Source of the DNA: VAZQ01 sp963771845 | GTDB taxonomy: Bacteria; Pseudomonadota; Alphaproteobacteria; Rhizobiales; Xanthobacteraceae | DNA: 64,000 nucleotides | Assembly: GCA_963771845.1 (NCBI GenBank) | Contig: CAVYVC010000030.1 | Span: 124,001-188,000, forward strand | Reading direction: 5' to 3' | Shown: positions 27,795-36,105 of the stretch, in pieces | How the letters are laid out: the number at the start of each line of letters is the position of its first letter | How positions within the stretch are numbered: position 1 is the first letter of the stretch | Made by a program: the position numbers and the translations under genes | The notes under the pieces: model-generated | What the model saw: only the letters and a program-made list of their open reading frames with translations | What the model was told of the DNA's origin: nothing | The model's database searches: none

Positions 27795-29297
27795 TCATCC
27801 GGGCCAGGGCCGGCGCCATTCGATCCCGGCCAGGTCGCTCACCGGTCCGATCACGCGATCGAAGCGCATGGTCATGCGGTCTGCGCGCCGATAGGGCGGC
27901 CAGACGGGCAGGCGCGGATGATCTGGCGTTCCGCTGCGCGCAAATGCGATCCAGGCGCCGTGCATCGCCGCTGCAAGCCCGCTCGTCTCATCAGGGTCTG
28001 CGCCCTTGAGCATCGGCGAGCCGGTCCAGTTCGCAAGATTGTTGAACACGAACGGAATTTCGAGACAGTGGCAGGACTGCAATCCGGCCGGCGATTGCCA
28101 GTCGAACTGATACAGATAGGCCGGGTGGCCCTGGTCAGCGCGCCACTCGGCCATGCGCAGACTGCCGATCCGGAAGCTCGCCTCCGTCATCAGCTCGCCG
28201 AGCAGCGCTGCATTGCCGTTTGCGGCGCGGGTCCGCCTGATCTCGTCGTAATAGTGCCGCCAGTGGGATTTGAACATTGCGGCGAACACGGCCTCGACCG
28301 CGGCGGGATCGGCACGGGCAACTTGGTCGTCGATAGAGTAGAATGCCGCCATCTCCTCGCGCGTCGTGCCGATCATGGTCTCGATCTCGGCTCCGGCGCC
28401 GGCTTTGAGCGCCGGCGCGACCTCGCCTGGATAGACGCTCCCGTCAATCACCGGCCAAAACGGCGCGAACGTATCGGCGAACTTCTTTTCCAGCCGCGCG
28501 ACCTCGCCCTGGGCTCTGACAAGCTCCGCGAACGGGAGCGATTTGAGCCTTGTCGCTTGCGCGGGCTCGAGGCTTAGTACCTCCAGCAAGCGTCGTCCTA
28601 TCCGGTGAGCGTCATCAAGCGTGCGCGCCATTCGTCCGAACGGCGTGCTTTGCAGGATCGCGCGCCGGAACAAGCCGCGCACGCCCGGCATGGTCATGAG
28701 AATGACGATTGCGGCCGCCCCCGCGGACTGCCCGGCGACCGTGACGTTCTCCGGATCACCGCCAAAGGCCGCGATATTGGCGCGCACAAAATTCAGTGCC
28801 GCGAGCTGATCGAGCAATCCGAGATTGCCCTGGCTCGCGCCCGGCAGGCAGAGGAACCCCAGCACGCTCAGCCGGTAGTTAATGGAGACGACGACCATGT
28901 CGCCGTTCGCGGCGAACCGCTCGCCGGAATACCACGGCAGCGAGCCGGCGCCGCTCGAAAATGCGCCGCCATGGATCCACACCAGCACAGGACGTTTGGC
29001 GGCATCAGGAGCCGGGGTCCAGATCGTCAGCGTAAGGCAGTCTTCCGATTGCGGGCGCTCGAAATCGCCCATGATGTGGGCAAGCCGCGAGCGGCCCTGG
29101 GGCGCGATCGGCCCGTCCTTGGCCGCGTCGCGCACGCCTTCCCAGGCCGCAGGCGGCTGCGGCGGCGAGAAGCGCAGATCACCAACGGGAGCCGCCGCAT
29201 AGGGCACGCCGCGGAATACCGCGATGTCCTGCTCGGTTGCGCCGCGCACAACCCCGGCCGTGGTCTTGACCAGCAGAGTTTCAGTCGTGGTTGCCAT
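27795..29297 (-). CDS. Carboxylesterase/lipase family protein (type B)
   Basis: The 500-residue alpha/beta hydrolase shows the type-B signatures: FRGVPYAAAPVGDLRF near the N-terminus, SEDCLTLTIW (84-93), oxyanion HGG (109-111), nucleophile Ser191 in VAGQSAGA, and a later CHCLEIPFVF giving the His. No signal peptide, so it acts in the cytoplasm. ATG 29297 begins 13 bases after the upstream permease stop. Within this transport operon it probably cleaves an imported ester. Confidence 0.92.
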   Translation of the reverse strand: MATTTETLLVKTTAGVVRGATEQDIAVFRGVPYAAAPVGDLRFSPPQPPAAWEGVRDAAKDGPIAPQGRSRLAHIMGDFERPQSEDCLTLTIWTPAPDAAKRPVLVWIHGGAFSSGAGSLPWYSGERFAANGDMVVVSINYRLSVLGFLCLPGASQGNLGLLDQLAALNFVRANIAAFGGDPENVTVAGQSAGAAAIVILMTMPGVRGLFRRAILQSTPFGRMARTLDDAHRIGRRLLEVLSLEPAQATRLKSLPFAELVRAQGEVARLEKKFADTFAPFWPVIDGSVYPGEVAPALKAGAGAEIETMIGTTREEMAAFYSIDDQVARADPAAVEAVFAAMFKSHWRHYYDEIRRTRAANGNAALLGELMTEASFRIGSLRMAEWRADQGHPAYLYQFDWQSPAGLQSCHCLEIPFVFNNLANWTGSPMLKGADPDETSGLAAAMHGAWIAFARSGTPDHPRLPVWPPYRRADRMTMRFDRVIGPVSDLAGIEWRRPWPG

Positions 29298-29310
29298 GAT
29301 CGGGCCTTGA

Positions 29311-30081
29311 TTACCGCTGCGCGAAGCGGCGCTCCAGCGGCGCGATGACCAGCCGCTCGCCAGCAATGAAGATCAACACGATGGCAAAGCAGATGGCAAG
29401 AAACGTGGTGCTATCCGCTGCGGTCTGCGCGCGCAGCATCAGATATCCCACGCCGTTCGGCGCGCCGAGCAGTTCCGCAACGAGCGCAATCTTCCAGGCG
29501 ACGCCGTAAGCGATGCGGGTCGCCGAAAGGCCGTAAGGCACGAGCAACGGCAAGGTGAGACGCCAGAGAATGCGCATCTGCCGTCGGGTGAAGCTGCGGC
29601 CCATCTCGATGAGCTCGCGATCGAGATTACGCAGTCCCTCGGCGATGTTGATAAGACAGAACGGGATCAGGATTGCGACCTCGACGAAGATGACGCCGAA
29701 ATCACCGGGATCGAACCAGATCGCAGCCAGGATCGCCCAGCCGATCGAGGGGAAGGAGTTGAGCACCGGCTTGATGCGTGCATCCACCACCGCTGTCATC
29801 GACGGCACGCCATGAGCAAGAAACGCCAGCGCGCCGCCGATCAGGAGAGCAAGTGAAATCGAAACAAGAACGCGCCAGGTTGAGGCAAACGCATTCAAGA
29901 GAAATTCGGGGTTGAGCCAGAGCTCGACCAATCGGCGCAGGACGGGCAGCGGACCCGGCAGGATGAATTCCGGCAAACGCCGCGCGAGCGACCACCAGGC
30001 GAGCAGCGCGATGACGACCACGCCTTCACCAATCAGGCGCTCCACGCGATCGGGCGCAAAGCCTATCCGTTCAGCTCGCAT
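29311..30081 (-). CDS. ABC transporter permease (SsuC/TauC-like), first of a pair
   Basis: A 256-residue membrane protein with about six TM segments and the EAA-type coupling loop EMGRSFTRRQMRILWRLTLP. The FILPGPLPVLRRL N-terminal element is typical of nitrate/sulfonate/taurine-family importers. Its start overlaps the end of the second permease by 11 bases. Two different permeases in one operon imply a heterodimeric channel. Confidence 0.9.
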   Translation of the reverse strand: MRAERIGFAPDRVERLIGEGVVVIALLAWWSLARRLPEFILPGPLPVLRRLVELWLNPEFLLNAFASTWRVLVSISLALLIGGALAFLAHGVPSMTAVVDARIKPVLNSFPSIGWAILAAIWFDPGDFGVIFVEVAILIPFCLINIAEGLRNLDRELIEMGRSFTRRQMRILWRLTLPLLVPYGLSATRIAYGVAWKIALVAELLGAPNGVGYLMLRAQTAADSTTFLAICFAIVLIFIAGERLVIAPLERRFAQR

Positions 30082-30865
30082 AATGACGCGACACTTTTGC
30101 CTGCAAGGGGCCCAGCACGTAATGGTCCATGCCGTGGACGAAGGCGATGATGATGATGACCGCGGCGAAGATCGTGGTCGTGTCGAACTCCTGGCGTGCC
30201 AGGTTGATCATGTAGCCGAGACCGGCATTGCCGCCGAACAGCTCGGCCGTGAGCGTCACCTTCCACGCAACCCCGAACATGATCCGCAGCGTGGCAAATA
30301 TGAACGGATAGAGCGAAGGCAGGATCGCCAGCGCAAAGACGGGGAGGCGCCGGCGCGTGAAGCTTTGCGCCATTTCGATGAGCTCGCGATCGATATTGCC
30401 AAGACCTGCCGACATATTCACGAGCGCGAACGGCACCAGCACCGCGCTGATCGCGAAGATCACTGTGACGGGCGTGACCCCGAACCACATGATCGACAGT
30501 AATGTCCAGCCGATGGCCGAGAACGAGTTCAGAAACGGACCGACGCGACGCTCGATCGCGAAGCGAAAGAGTGGCGCATAGTACGCAATGAGCGCGAGCA
30601 GGGAGCCGATGGCGAAAGAAATCGCGATTGCCGCGGCAACGTGGAACAACGAGGCACCGAGGTGGCCAAGGTCGCGCCAGCTTGTGATGAACAACCAGAG
30701 TCGGAGCGTGACCTGGACGGGCCCGGGGATGAGATAGGACGGCGTGACAAGTGATGCCGCCTCCCAGAGAGCGAGAAACAGCGCCGTGAACAGATGCGCG
30801 GCTAGCTTTTTGGAGGCAATGCCGCGCCAACGGGGATGCGCAAGTGCGAGGCCGGTGACGGCCAT
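30071..30865 (-). CDS. ABC transporter permease (SsuC/TauC-like), second of a pair
   Basis: A 264-residue protein with about six TM segments, the N-terminal SYLIPGPVQVTLRL and the coupling loop EMAQSFTRRRLPVFALAILP. It is clearly a paralogue of the neighbouring permease. It follows the binding-protein gene by 50 bases. Confidence 0.9.
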   Translation of the reverse strand: MAVTGLALAHPRWRGIASKKLAAHLFTALFLALWEAASLVTPSYLIPGPVQVTLRLWLFITSWRDLGHLGASLFHVAAAIAISFAIGSLLALIAYYAPLFRFAIERRVGPFLNSFSAIGWTLLSIMWFGVTPVTVIFAISAVLVPFALVNMSAGLGNIDRELIEMAQSFTRRRLPVFALAILPSLYPFIFATLRIMFGVAWKVTLTAELFGGNAGLGYMINLARQEFDTTTIFAAVIIIIAFVHGMDHYVLGPLQAKVSRHYAS

Positions 30866-30915
30866 CAGCCGTGCAACGCGTGCTCCCAGACCAGGGTGCG
30901 GATATCGGGGTAGTT

Positions 30916-31860
30916 TTAAATCATCCCGATTTCTTTTGAGAGCTCATAGAGTTTCATGATCGCCTGGGCGTGGCTTTCCTCGAACGTGGCGGGGACATCG
31001 GAGCTCCGCTCGAACCACCAGGTGAAGAACTCCGGCGGCAGGTTGTTCTGTGCCCCAACTGCTGCGAACACCTCCTCGCGGTGCGCCAGCGCGTACTGCA
31101 CGGAGGCGCGGAACATACGGTTGAATTCCTTGAAGGCGTCGGGGCGCGCCGCCAGGCGCTCCGGATAGGATACGTTGAGCGCGCTCACGAACCGCGTTCC
31201 GAACCGTTCGATGTTGTCGCGGCCGGTCTCCGCGATCGCGCGAAACTCACCGGATTTGAAAGCGCGGAAGGCCTGGCTATGGATCAGGGTTGCGGCATCG
31301 ATCTGGCCCGCGGCCAGCGCGCCCGGCAGGTTGGGAGCTTGAATCTCGATTTGTTGGATATCGCCGCCTTCGAGTGCGGCATTGAGGCCGTATTTGTAGA
31401 TGAGCGCAAAGCGTACCTGGGTGTAGCCGGTCGAGCGCAGGCCGTAGGAGCCGAGCGATTTGCCCTTGAGCGCCTTCGGGTCCTTGATTGCCGATTGGCT
31501 TTTGACCCAGATGCCTGCGCCTTCACCGGCCGGCGATTGCTGGAGCGCCGTGGAGAGGACCCGAAGCTCCAGACCGCGTGCCGCCGCGGGCGGGATCGCA
31601 ATCACGGCGGTCATGATCACGTCGTATTGCTTGGCGGAGGTCGCCTGGATCAGTTGCGGGATTGCGAGCCCGCGCGCTTCGACGGTGATCAGATCGGAAC
31701 TGACCTTGCCGTTGGTCATCGCCCAGGTGACGGCGTCATAGGCAGGATCGAGCAGATAGGCATAGGTGATCTTTTGCTTGCTTTGCGCGAAGCCTGGACG
31801 GGCAATGGTCAGCACGGCCGGAGCGGCCATGAGCTTGAGCACGGAGCGGCGTTTCATCAT
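30916..31860 (-). CDS. ABC transporter substrate-binding protein (NMT1/THI5-like, SsuA/TauA family)
   Basis: A periplasmic binding protein of 314 residues. The N-terminus is MMKRRSVLKLMAAPAVLT with a cleavage site near FAQSK, a Tat-like or Sec signal. The body has YDVIMTAVIAIPPAA, GSYGLRSTGYTQVRFAL and an LPGALAAGQIDAATLIHSQA stretch typical of the family. It overlaps the ATPase gene by 4 bases. The ligand cannot be told from sequence. Confidence 0.88.
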   Translation of the reverse strand: MMKRRSVLKLMAAPAVLTIARPGFAQSKQKITYAYLLDPAYDAVTWAMTNGKVSSDLITVEARGLAIPQLIQATSAKQYDVIMTAVIAIPPAAARGLELRVLSTALQQSPAGEGAGIWVKSQSAIKDPKALKGKSLGSYGLRSTGYTQVRFALIYKYGLNAALEGGDIQQIEIQAPNLPGALAAGQIDAATLIHSQAFRAFKSGEFRAIAETGRDNIERFGTRFVSALNVSYPERLAARPDAFKEFNRMFRASVQYALAHREEVFAAVGAQNNLPPEFFTWWFERSSDVPATFEESHAQAIMKLYELSKEIGMI

Positions 31861-32642
31861 GCGACGGGTTCCTTGTGCAACGCTGGCTGCTCGAGGGATC
31901 GAAAGAGATTAACCAATTTCTCGCGCCGCGTGTCGAGATCCCGATCGGCGCGCGCGCGCGGCCGCCCCTTCTGCAACTCGATGATCTCAAGCACGCGGGT
32001 CGGCTTGTTCGAAAGCACGACCGTGCGATCTGCGAGTTGCAGCGCCTCGTCGATGTCGTGGGTGACGAACACCACGGTCTTGCCGGTCTTAAGCCAGATG
32101 CGTTCCATTTCAACGCGCATGCGCGAGCGCATGTTGGGGTCGAGCGCGGAGAACGGCTCGTCCATAAGCACGATCTTGGGCTCGACCGAAAGCGCCCGCG
32201 CGATCGCGACGCGCTGGCGTTCGCCGCCCGAGAGCATGGAGGGATATTTGCTTGTATCCGCGGCCAGGCCCACGAGGCGCAAGAGCTCGATTGCGTGGGT
32301 CCGGCGCCGCTGCTTGTCACGGGAGCCGAACCGCAGCTCACCGCCGAGCAGCACGTTATCGAGCGCGGTACGCCAGGGAACGAGCCGGGGAGACTGGAAT
32401 ACGAACGCGATTTCCGCCCACGCGTCGCGCGGCGGGCGCCCGTCGACAGTGACGCGCCCGGTGTTGAGGTCGAGCAAGCCGCCGATGACCCGCAAAAGGG
32501 TTGATTTTCCGCAGCCGGATGGGCCGAGAATGCAGATGAACTCGCCCGCCCGCACGTCGAAGCTCAGACGGTCGTAAATCTGTTCCTGGCCGAACGCCAA
32601 GCCGACATCCTCTATCGTGATGATCGGTTCGGAGTGCGCCAT
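31857..32642 (-). CDS. ABC transporter ATP-binding protein (SsuB/TauB-like)
   Basis: A 261-residue ATPase with Walker A GPSGCGKST (40-48), Q-loop FVFQSPRLVPW, signature LSGGERQRVAIARAL, Walker B IVLMDEPFSALD and switch His in VTHDIDEAL. ATG 32642 is chosen because the upstream frame overlaps dprA. First gene of the importer-esterase-hydrolase operon; it is on the same strand as dprA, 67 bases further on. Confidence 0.92.
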   Translation of the reverse strand: MAHSEPIITIEDVGLAFGQEQIYDRLSFDVRAGEFICILGPSGCGKSTLLRVIGGLLDLNTGRVTVDGRPPRDAWAEIAFVFQSPRLVPWRTALDNVLLGGELRFGSRDKQRRRTHAIELLRLVGLAADTSKYPSMLSGGERQRVAIARALSVEPKIVLMDEPFSALDPNMRSRMRVEMERIWLKTGKTVVFVTHDIDEALQLADRTVVLSNKPTRVLEIIELQKGRPRARADRDLDTRREKLVNLFRSLEQPALHKEPVA

Positions 32643-32709
32643 GGTGTCGGTTTGCTCTGAGCGCTGCGAGCGCGTGGGCGTGTCTACCCTACACGCTTCT
32701 GCCGATCGC

Positions 32710-33821
32710 TCACAGCAATGAGACCAATCCGCCACCGTGGCGCTCGAGGCGCCCGGCAAGTTCGAGTTCGAGCAGCACCACGCGCACGATCGCAGGCGAA
32801 GAGCCCGAGAGCCGGATCACATCGTCGATCGGTGCCGGTGTAGGCCCCAACAGGCTCAATATACGCGCACGCTCACTGCTGCCGGGCTCGCCGGCAGGCG
32901 ATGCCGGCGCTTCCGGCTCCTCGACCGCAACGGCGCCTGGCGGGCGGCCAAGAATTGGCGCGAGCACCGTGATCACTCGGCTGCTTCGGTCACGAGCGCG
33001 GCGCCCTGCTTGAGCAGCCCGTTGCTGCCCTCGGCGCGCGGATCGAGCGGGGAGCCGGGCACCGCGAAAACCTCACGGCCTTGTTCGAGGGCAAGCCGGG
33101 CGGTGATGAGCGAGCCCGAGCGTTTTGCAGCTTCCACGATCACCACGCCCGCCGCCAGTCCAGAAATGAGCCGGTTGCGACGGGGAAAATCTTGCGCGCG
33201 CGGCGCGTGTCCGAGCGGCGCCTCGGAAATGAGCGCGCCTTGCGTGAGGATCGCTTGCGCCAGCCCAACGTGCTCCGGCGGGTAAATCCGATCGTGACCG
33301 CCCGCGAGTACGGCGACGGTGCCGGACGCAAGGCTTGCCCGGTGTGCTCCGGCATCGATGCCGCGCGCGAGGCCGGAGACGATGGCGAAGCCCGCCTCGC
33401 CGAGGTCGCGCGCGAGCCGCTCGGCAAAGCGCACCCCGGCCGCCGAAGCATTGCGCGCGCCGACGATGGCGATCATCGGCAGCGCGAGCGCAGCGAGGTT
33501 GCCGCGCACAGAGAGAAGCGGCGGCGCGTCGTCGATCATCGCCAGCCGGTGGGGGTAGGTGGGCTCGCCGAGTGCGATGATGCTCGCGCCCAGGGCTTTC
33601 ATGCCGGCAAGCTCGCGTTCGGCATCCGTGCGCGAGCAGATGCGAGCAGGCCCGGCAGCTCCGCCACGGCGGGCGAGGTTGGGCAGCGCGGAGAGGGCCG
33701 CTTGCGCGCTGCCGTAGCGACTGATCAGGTCTCGGAACGTTCGCGGTCCCACATGGTCGCTGCGAATGAGGCGAAGCCAATCAAGCTTGGTCTCCTCGGA
33801 TATGATTTCTGCCTTGATCAA
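32710..33821 (-). CDS. dprA: DNA-processing protein DprA, split by a frameshift before its winged-helix domain
   Basis: DprA loads RecA on incoming single-stranded DNA during transformation. The first frame (33821-32973) has LDWLRLIRSDHVGPRTF, the Rossmann fold IAIVGARNASAAG, VSGLARGIDAGAHRASL, GHDRIYPPEH and FPRRNRLISGLA, ending GAALVTEAAE-stop. The C-terminal winged-helix domain (LSLLGPTPAPIDDVIRLSG, AIVRVVLLELELAGRLERHG) is in the next frame, 32976-32710, beginning GTGATC. Adding one G (GAG-GTG-ATC instead of GAGTGATC) restores a 370-residue DprA. The start is inferred to be TTG at 33821, overlapping the plsY stop as TTGA. As sequenced, the GTGA overlap could still allow coupled translation of the separate domain. 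Confidence 0.85.
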
Positions 33822-34404
33822 ACCGTTTGGCCGATTCTGGATTCCGTTCCCTGCCACAGCCGGACAATATTGCCGCGATGCATGATCCACAGCAGCGCGG
33901 TGAGCAACGCAAACAGCAACGCCTGCGCGTGCGCTCCGGTGATCCACAGCAGCACGGGCGCGGCCGCGCTCGCAATAAGAGCGGCGAGCGAGGAGTAGCG
34001 GGTCAACGCTGCTGCCGCGAGCCAGATGAGACAGAACGCGAGTGCGATCGGCCACGCCAAACCAAGCAGAACCCCGATGTAGGTGGCGACACCCTTGCCG
34101 CCCTTGAAGCCAAGCCACACCGGGAAAAGGTGACCGAGAAAGGCGCCGAATCCCGCAATCATTGCGAGCTCAAGCCCCCAAAATGCCGAATAATGAGCAC
34201 GGCCGCCGTGCCTTTGATCGCGTCGCCAAAAAGGGTCGCCGCTGCAAGGCCTTTGCGGCCGGTGCGCAGCACGTTGGTTGCGCCGATATTGCCGGAACCG
34301 ACGGAGCGGATGTCCTGCGTGCCGGCAATGCGGGTGAGGATGAGGCCGAACGGAATCGAGCCACAGAGATATCCGAAGATCAGCGCGGCGGCGTAAGCGA
34401 GCAA
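33818..34404 (-). CDS. plsY: Glycerol-3-phosphate acyltransferase PlsY, frameshifted
   Basis: PlsY acylates glycerol-3-phosphate with acyl-phosphate, the first step of phospholipid synthesis, and is normally essential. The first frame gives FGYLCGSIPFGLILTRIAGT, SVGSGNIGATNVLRTGRKG and KGTAAVLIIRHFGGL. The second frame continues with AMIAGFGAFLGHLFPVWLGF, KGGKGVATYIGVLLGL and a C-terminal NIVRLWQGTES. One base appears lost within 34166-34184, next to a run of five G/C. Restored length is about 195 residues with several TM helices. No ATG lies at the expected start; TTG 34404 is proposed, 17 bases after pyrB. Confidence 0.82.
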
Positions 34405-34421
34405 AGCAGGTAATGCCTTCG

Positions 34422-35879
34422 CTACGACTGCCCCGCCGCCAGGCGCGAATGTCTGGCAGCAAAGTTTTTCCTGGTATGAAAGCCGCTGCCGATGGCGTCG
34501 CTCGCATCGGCAAAAAACAGAAAATCCCTGACGTTCTGGTTTGTGATGCCTGCCAATGCGAACGTATCCGTCGTGTACCACTTGTTTTTGCGATTGGCGA
34601 TGACGAATGCATCGATCTCGCTCTCGCAGTAAAAGCAGCGCAACCTGGCGGCTGCGGCCTTGTCATGCGTGAGGAGATGGAATTTGTTGCGCACGTAAGG
34701 CGCCTCCTTTTCCTCATGCACGATGCAATTGGGATTTGTGCATTGAAGGCCGGTGGTTAGGGGCTGGTCATAAAGAACAACGGAGGATTTCTCGAAACCT
34801 CCTTCGAATGCGGCGAGCCCTTCTCCTTCATGCAGACCCAACAGCAGGGAAATCAGCGCCATGCGGACGGGGACGCCATAGGCCGCCTGCTCGAAATAGG
34901 CGGCGCGGCTGTCGCTGTCCACGGAGGCATCGAGCTCGCCGACGCGCGGAAGCGGGTGCAGCACGCTTGCGCGGGAGTATTTGGGATCCTTCAAGAACTT
35001 TGCGTCGATCCGGGGGTATTCCTGCTGCTTTTGCGACCAGCGTTCTTTCTGGAACCGGGTGACATAGACCGCTGAAATCTTTCGCTTGCGCGCCTTCTCC
35101 ATGACTGAGCTCGAACTCTCAAAACTCAGCTCAAAGTCCCGCCCGGAAAAAAGCGCAGGCTGATGCGGCTCCTCCGGGGTGTGATACAGGGCGCCAATCG
35201 AGCCGTCGGCGGAATCGAACTTGCAACTGAACTCTTCCCGCAATCGCCGGTAAACGTGATGCGGGAGCTCCATGCCGGGCGCTGGCATAGGCACGATGCG
35301 CGCTCCGAAACGGGCCAGCGCATAAACAAATGAGTGAATCGTCCGGCTTCCCCTGAGATCGCCGGAAATCGCAACTTTCAGATTGCGGAGCTCCTTGTTC
35401 TTTTTCTTCAGCGTGAACAGATCGCACAGCGTCTGCGTCGGATGCTCGTGACTTCCGTCCCCGCCGTTGATGACCGGAATTGGCGAATACTCGGCGGCAA
35501 GCCGGGCGGCGCCGTCGCGCGGGTGGCGGATGACCATGAGGTCCGCGTAGTTCGCAATCACCCTGACCGAGTCGGCGAGGCTTTCCCCTTTTGCAGCCGA
35601 GCTGGTGGCGGGATCGGCGCTGGTGATGATGTCGCCGCCGAGCCGAAGCATCGCGCTCTCGAATGAGAGCCGCGTGCGTGTGCTCGGCTCGTAGAACAGA
35701 CTTGCCAGAATGAAGTCTGATGCGACGTCGGTACTGCGGCCTATCCGGTACGAACGCAGCTTGTCGGGCAGCGCCTCGAGATAGGATTGCGCAATTTCAA
35801 AGATGGTTTCGATTTCGCGGTTGGAAAGATTGTTGATCGAAATGAGATGTCGCGTCGAGATGCCGGTTTTTTTGCTCAT
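34422..35879 (-). CDS. pyrB: Aspartate carbamoyltransferase with a fused PyrI-like zinc domain
   Basis: ATCase condenses carbamoyl phosphate with aspartate in pyrimidine synthesis. The 485-residue protein has the catalytic features STRTR (66-70), AAKGES with Lys97, HPTQTL (146-151), TRFQKER (274-280) and HPLPRVGEL (308-316). After the core, which ends near residue 350, residues 380-430 contain Cys380-x4-Cys385 and Cys415-x2-Cys418 in CTNPNCIVHEE and CFYCESEIDAFVIAN, strikingly like the zinc domain of E. coli PyrI (CPNSNCISHAE, CKYCEKEF). The N-terminal effector domain of PyrI is missing. Normal rhizobial PyrB is about 315 residues. ATG 35879 is the first plausible start. It is followed directly by plsY; no pyrC lies between. 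Confidence 0.9.
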   Translation of the reverse strand: MSKKTGISTRHLISINNLSNREIETIFEIAQSYLEALPDKLRSYRIGRSTDVASDFILASLFYEPSTRTRLSFESAMLRLGGDIITSADPATSSAAKGESLADSVRVIANYADLMVIRHPRDGAARLAAEYSPIPVINGGDGSHEHPTQTLCDLFTLKKKNKELRNLKVAISGDLRGSRTIHSFVYALARFGARIVPMPAPGMELPHHVYRRLREEFSCKFDSADGSIGALYHTPEEPHQPALFSGRDFELSFESSSSVMEKARKRKISAVYVTRFQKERWSQKQQEYPRIDAKFLKDPKYSRASVLHPLPRVGELDASVDSDSRAAYFEQAAYGVPVRMALISLLLGLHEGEGLAAFEGGFEKSSVVLYDQPLTTGLQCTNPNCIVHEEKEAPYVRNKFHLLTHDKAAAARLRCFYCESEIDAFVIANRKNKWYTTDTFALAGITNQNVRDFLFFADASDAIGSGFHTRKNFAARHSRLAAGQS

Positions 35880-35934
35880 CTTCGGCCGGCTCGCACCCGA
35901 ACTCGGGTTTACCCGCGTTCGGCACTTTATGTGG

Positions 35935-35960
35935 CCGAAGTCGGATAAATCCGACTTCGG
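35935..35960. promoter_or_regulatory. Perfect 12-base palindrome between divergent pyrB and aidB
   Basis: CCGAAGTCGGAT (35935-35946) and ATCCGACTTCGG (35949-35960) form a perfect inverted repeat with a two-base centre. It lies 56 bases upstream of the pyrB ATG and 146 upstream of aidB. It could be an operator shared by both genes, or a dispersed repeat; the sequence alone does not decide. Confidence 0.5.
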
Positions 35961-36105
35961 CATGAAACGATCGAATGCGGGCTCTATAGGCCCCCGCATG
36001 CCGCCCAGCAAGCCCGCGCGGAGCGGGTCCACAACCTTTGGAGCGGATGCTACGGTGCCCAGTTCACCGGCAGGGGCGGCATTGCCTAGCCCCCAGAGCT
36101 GCCTC

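Noticed and set aside
30970..32577. 535-codon plus-strand frame over the ABC importer genes
   Set aside because: Antisense to two well-supported genes; no motif.
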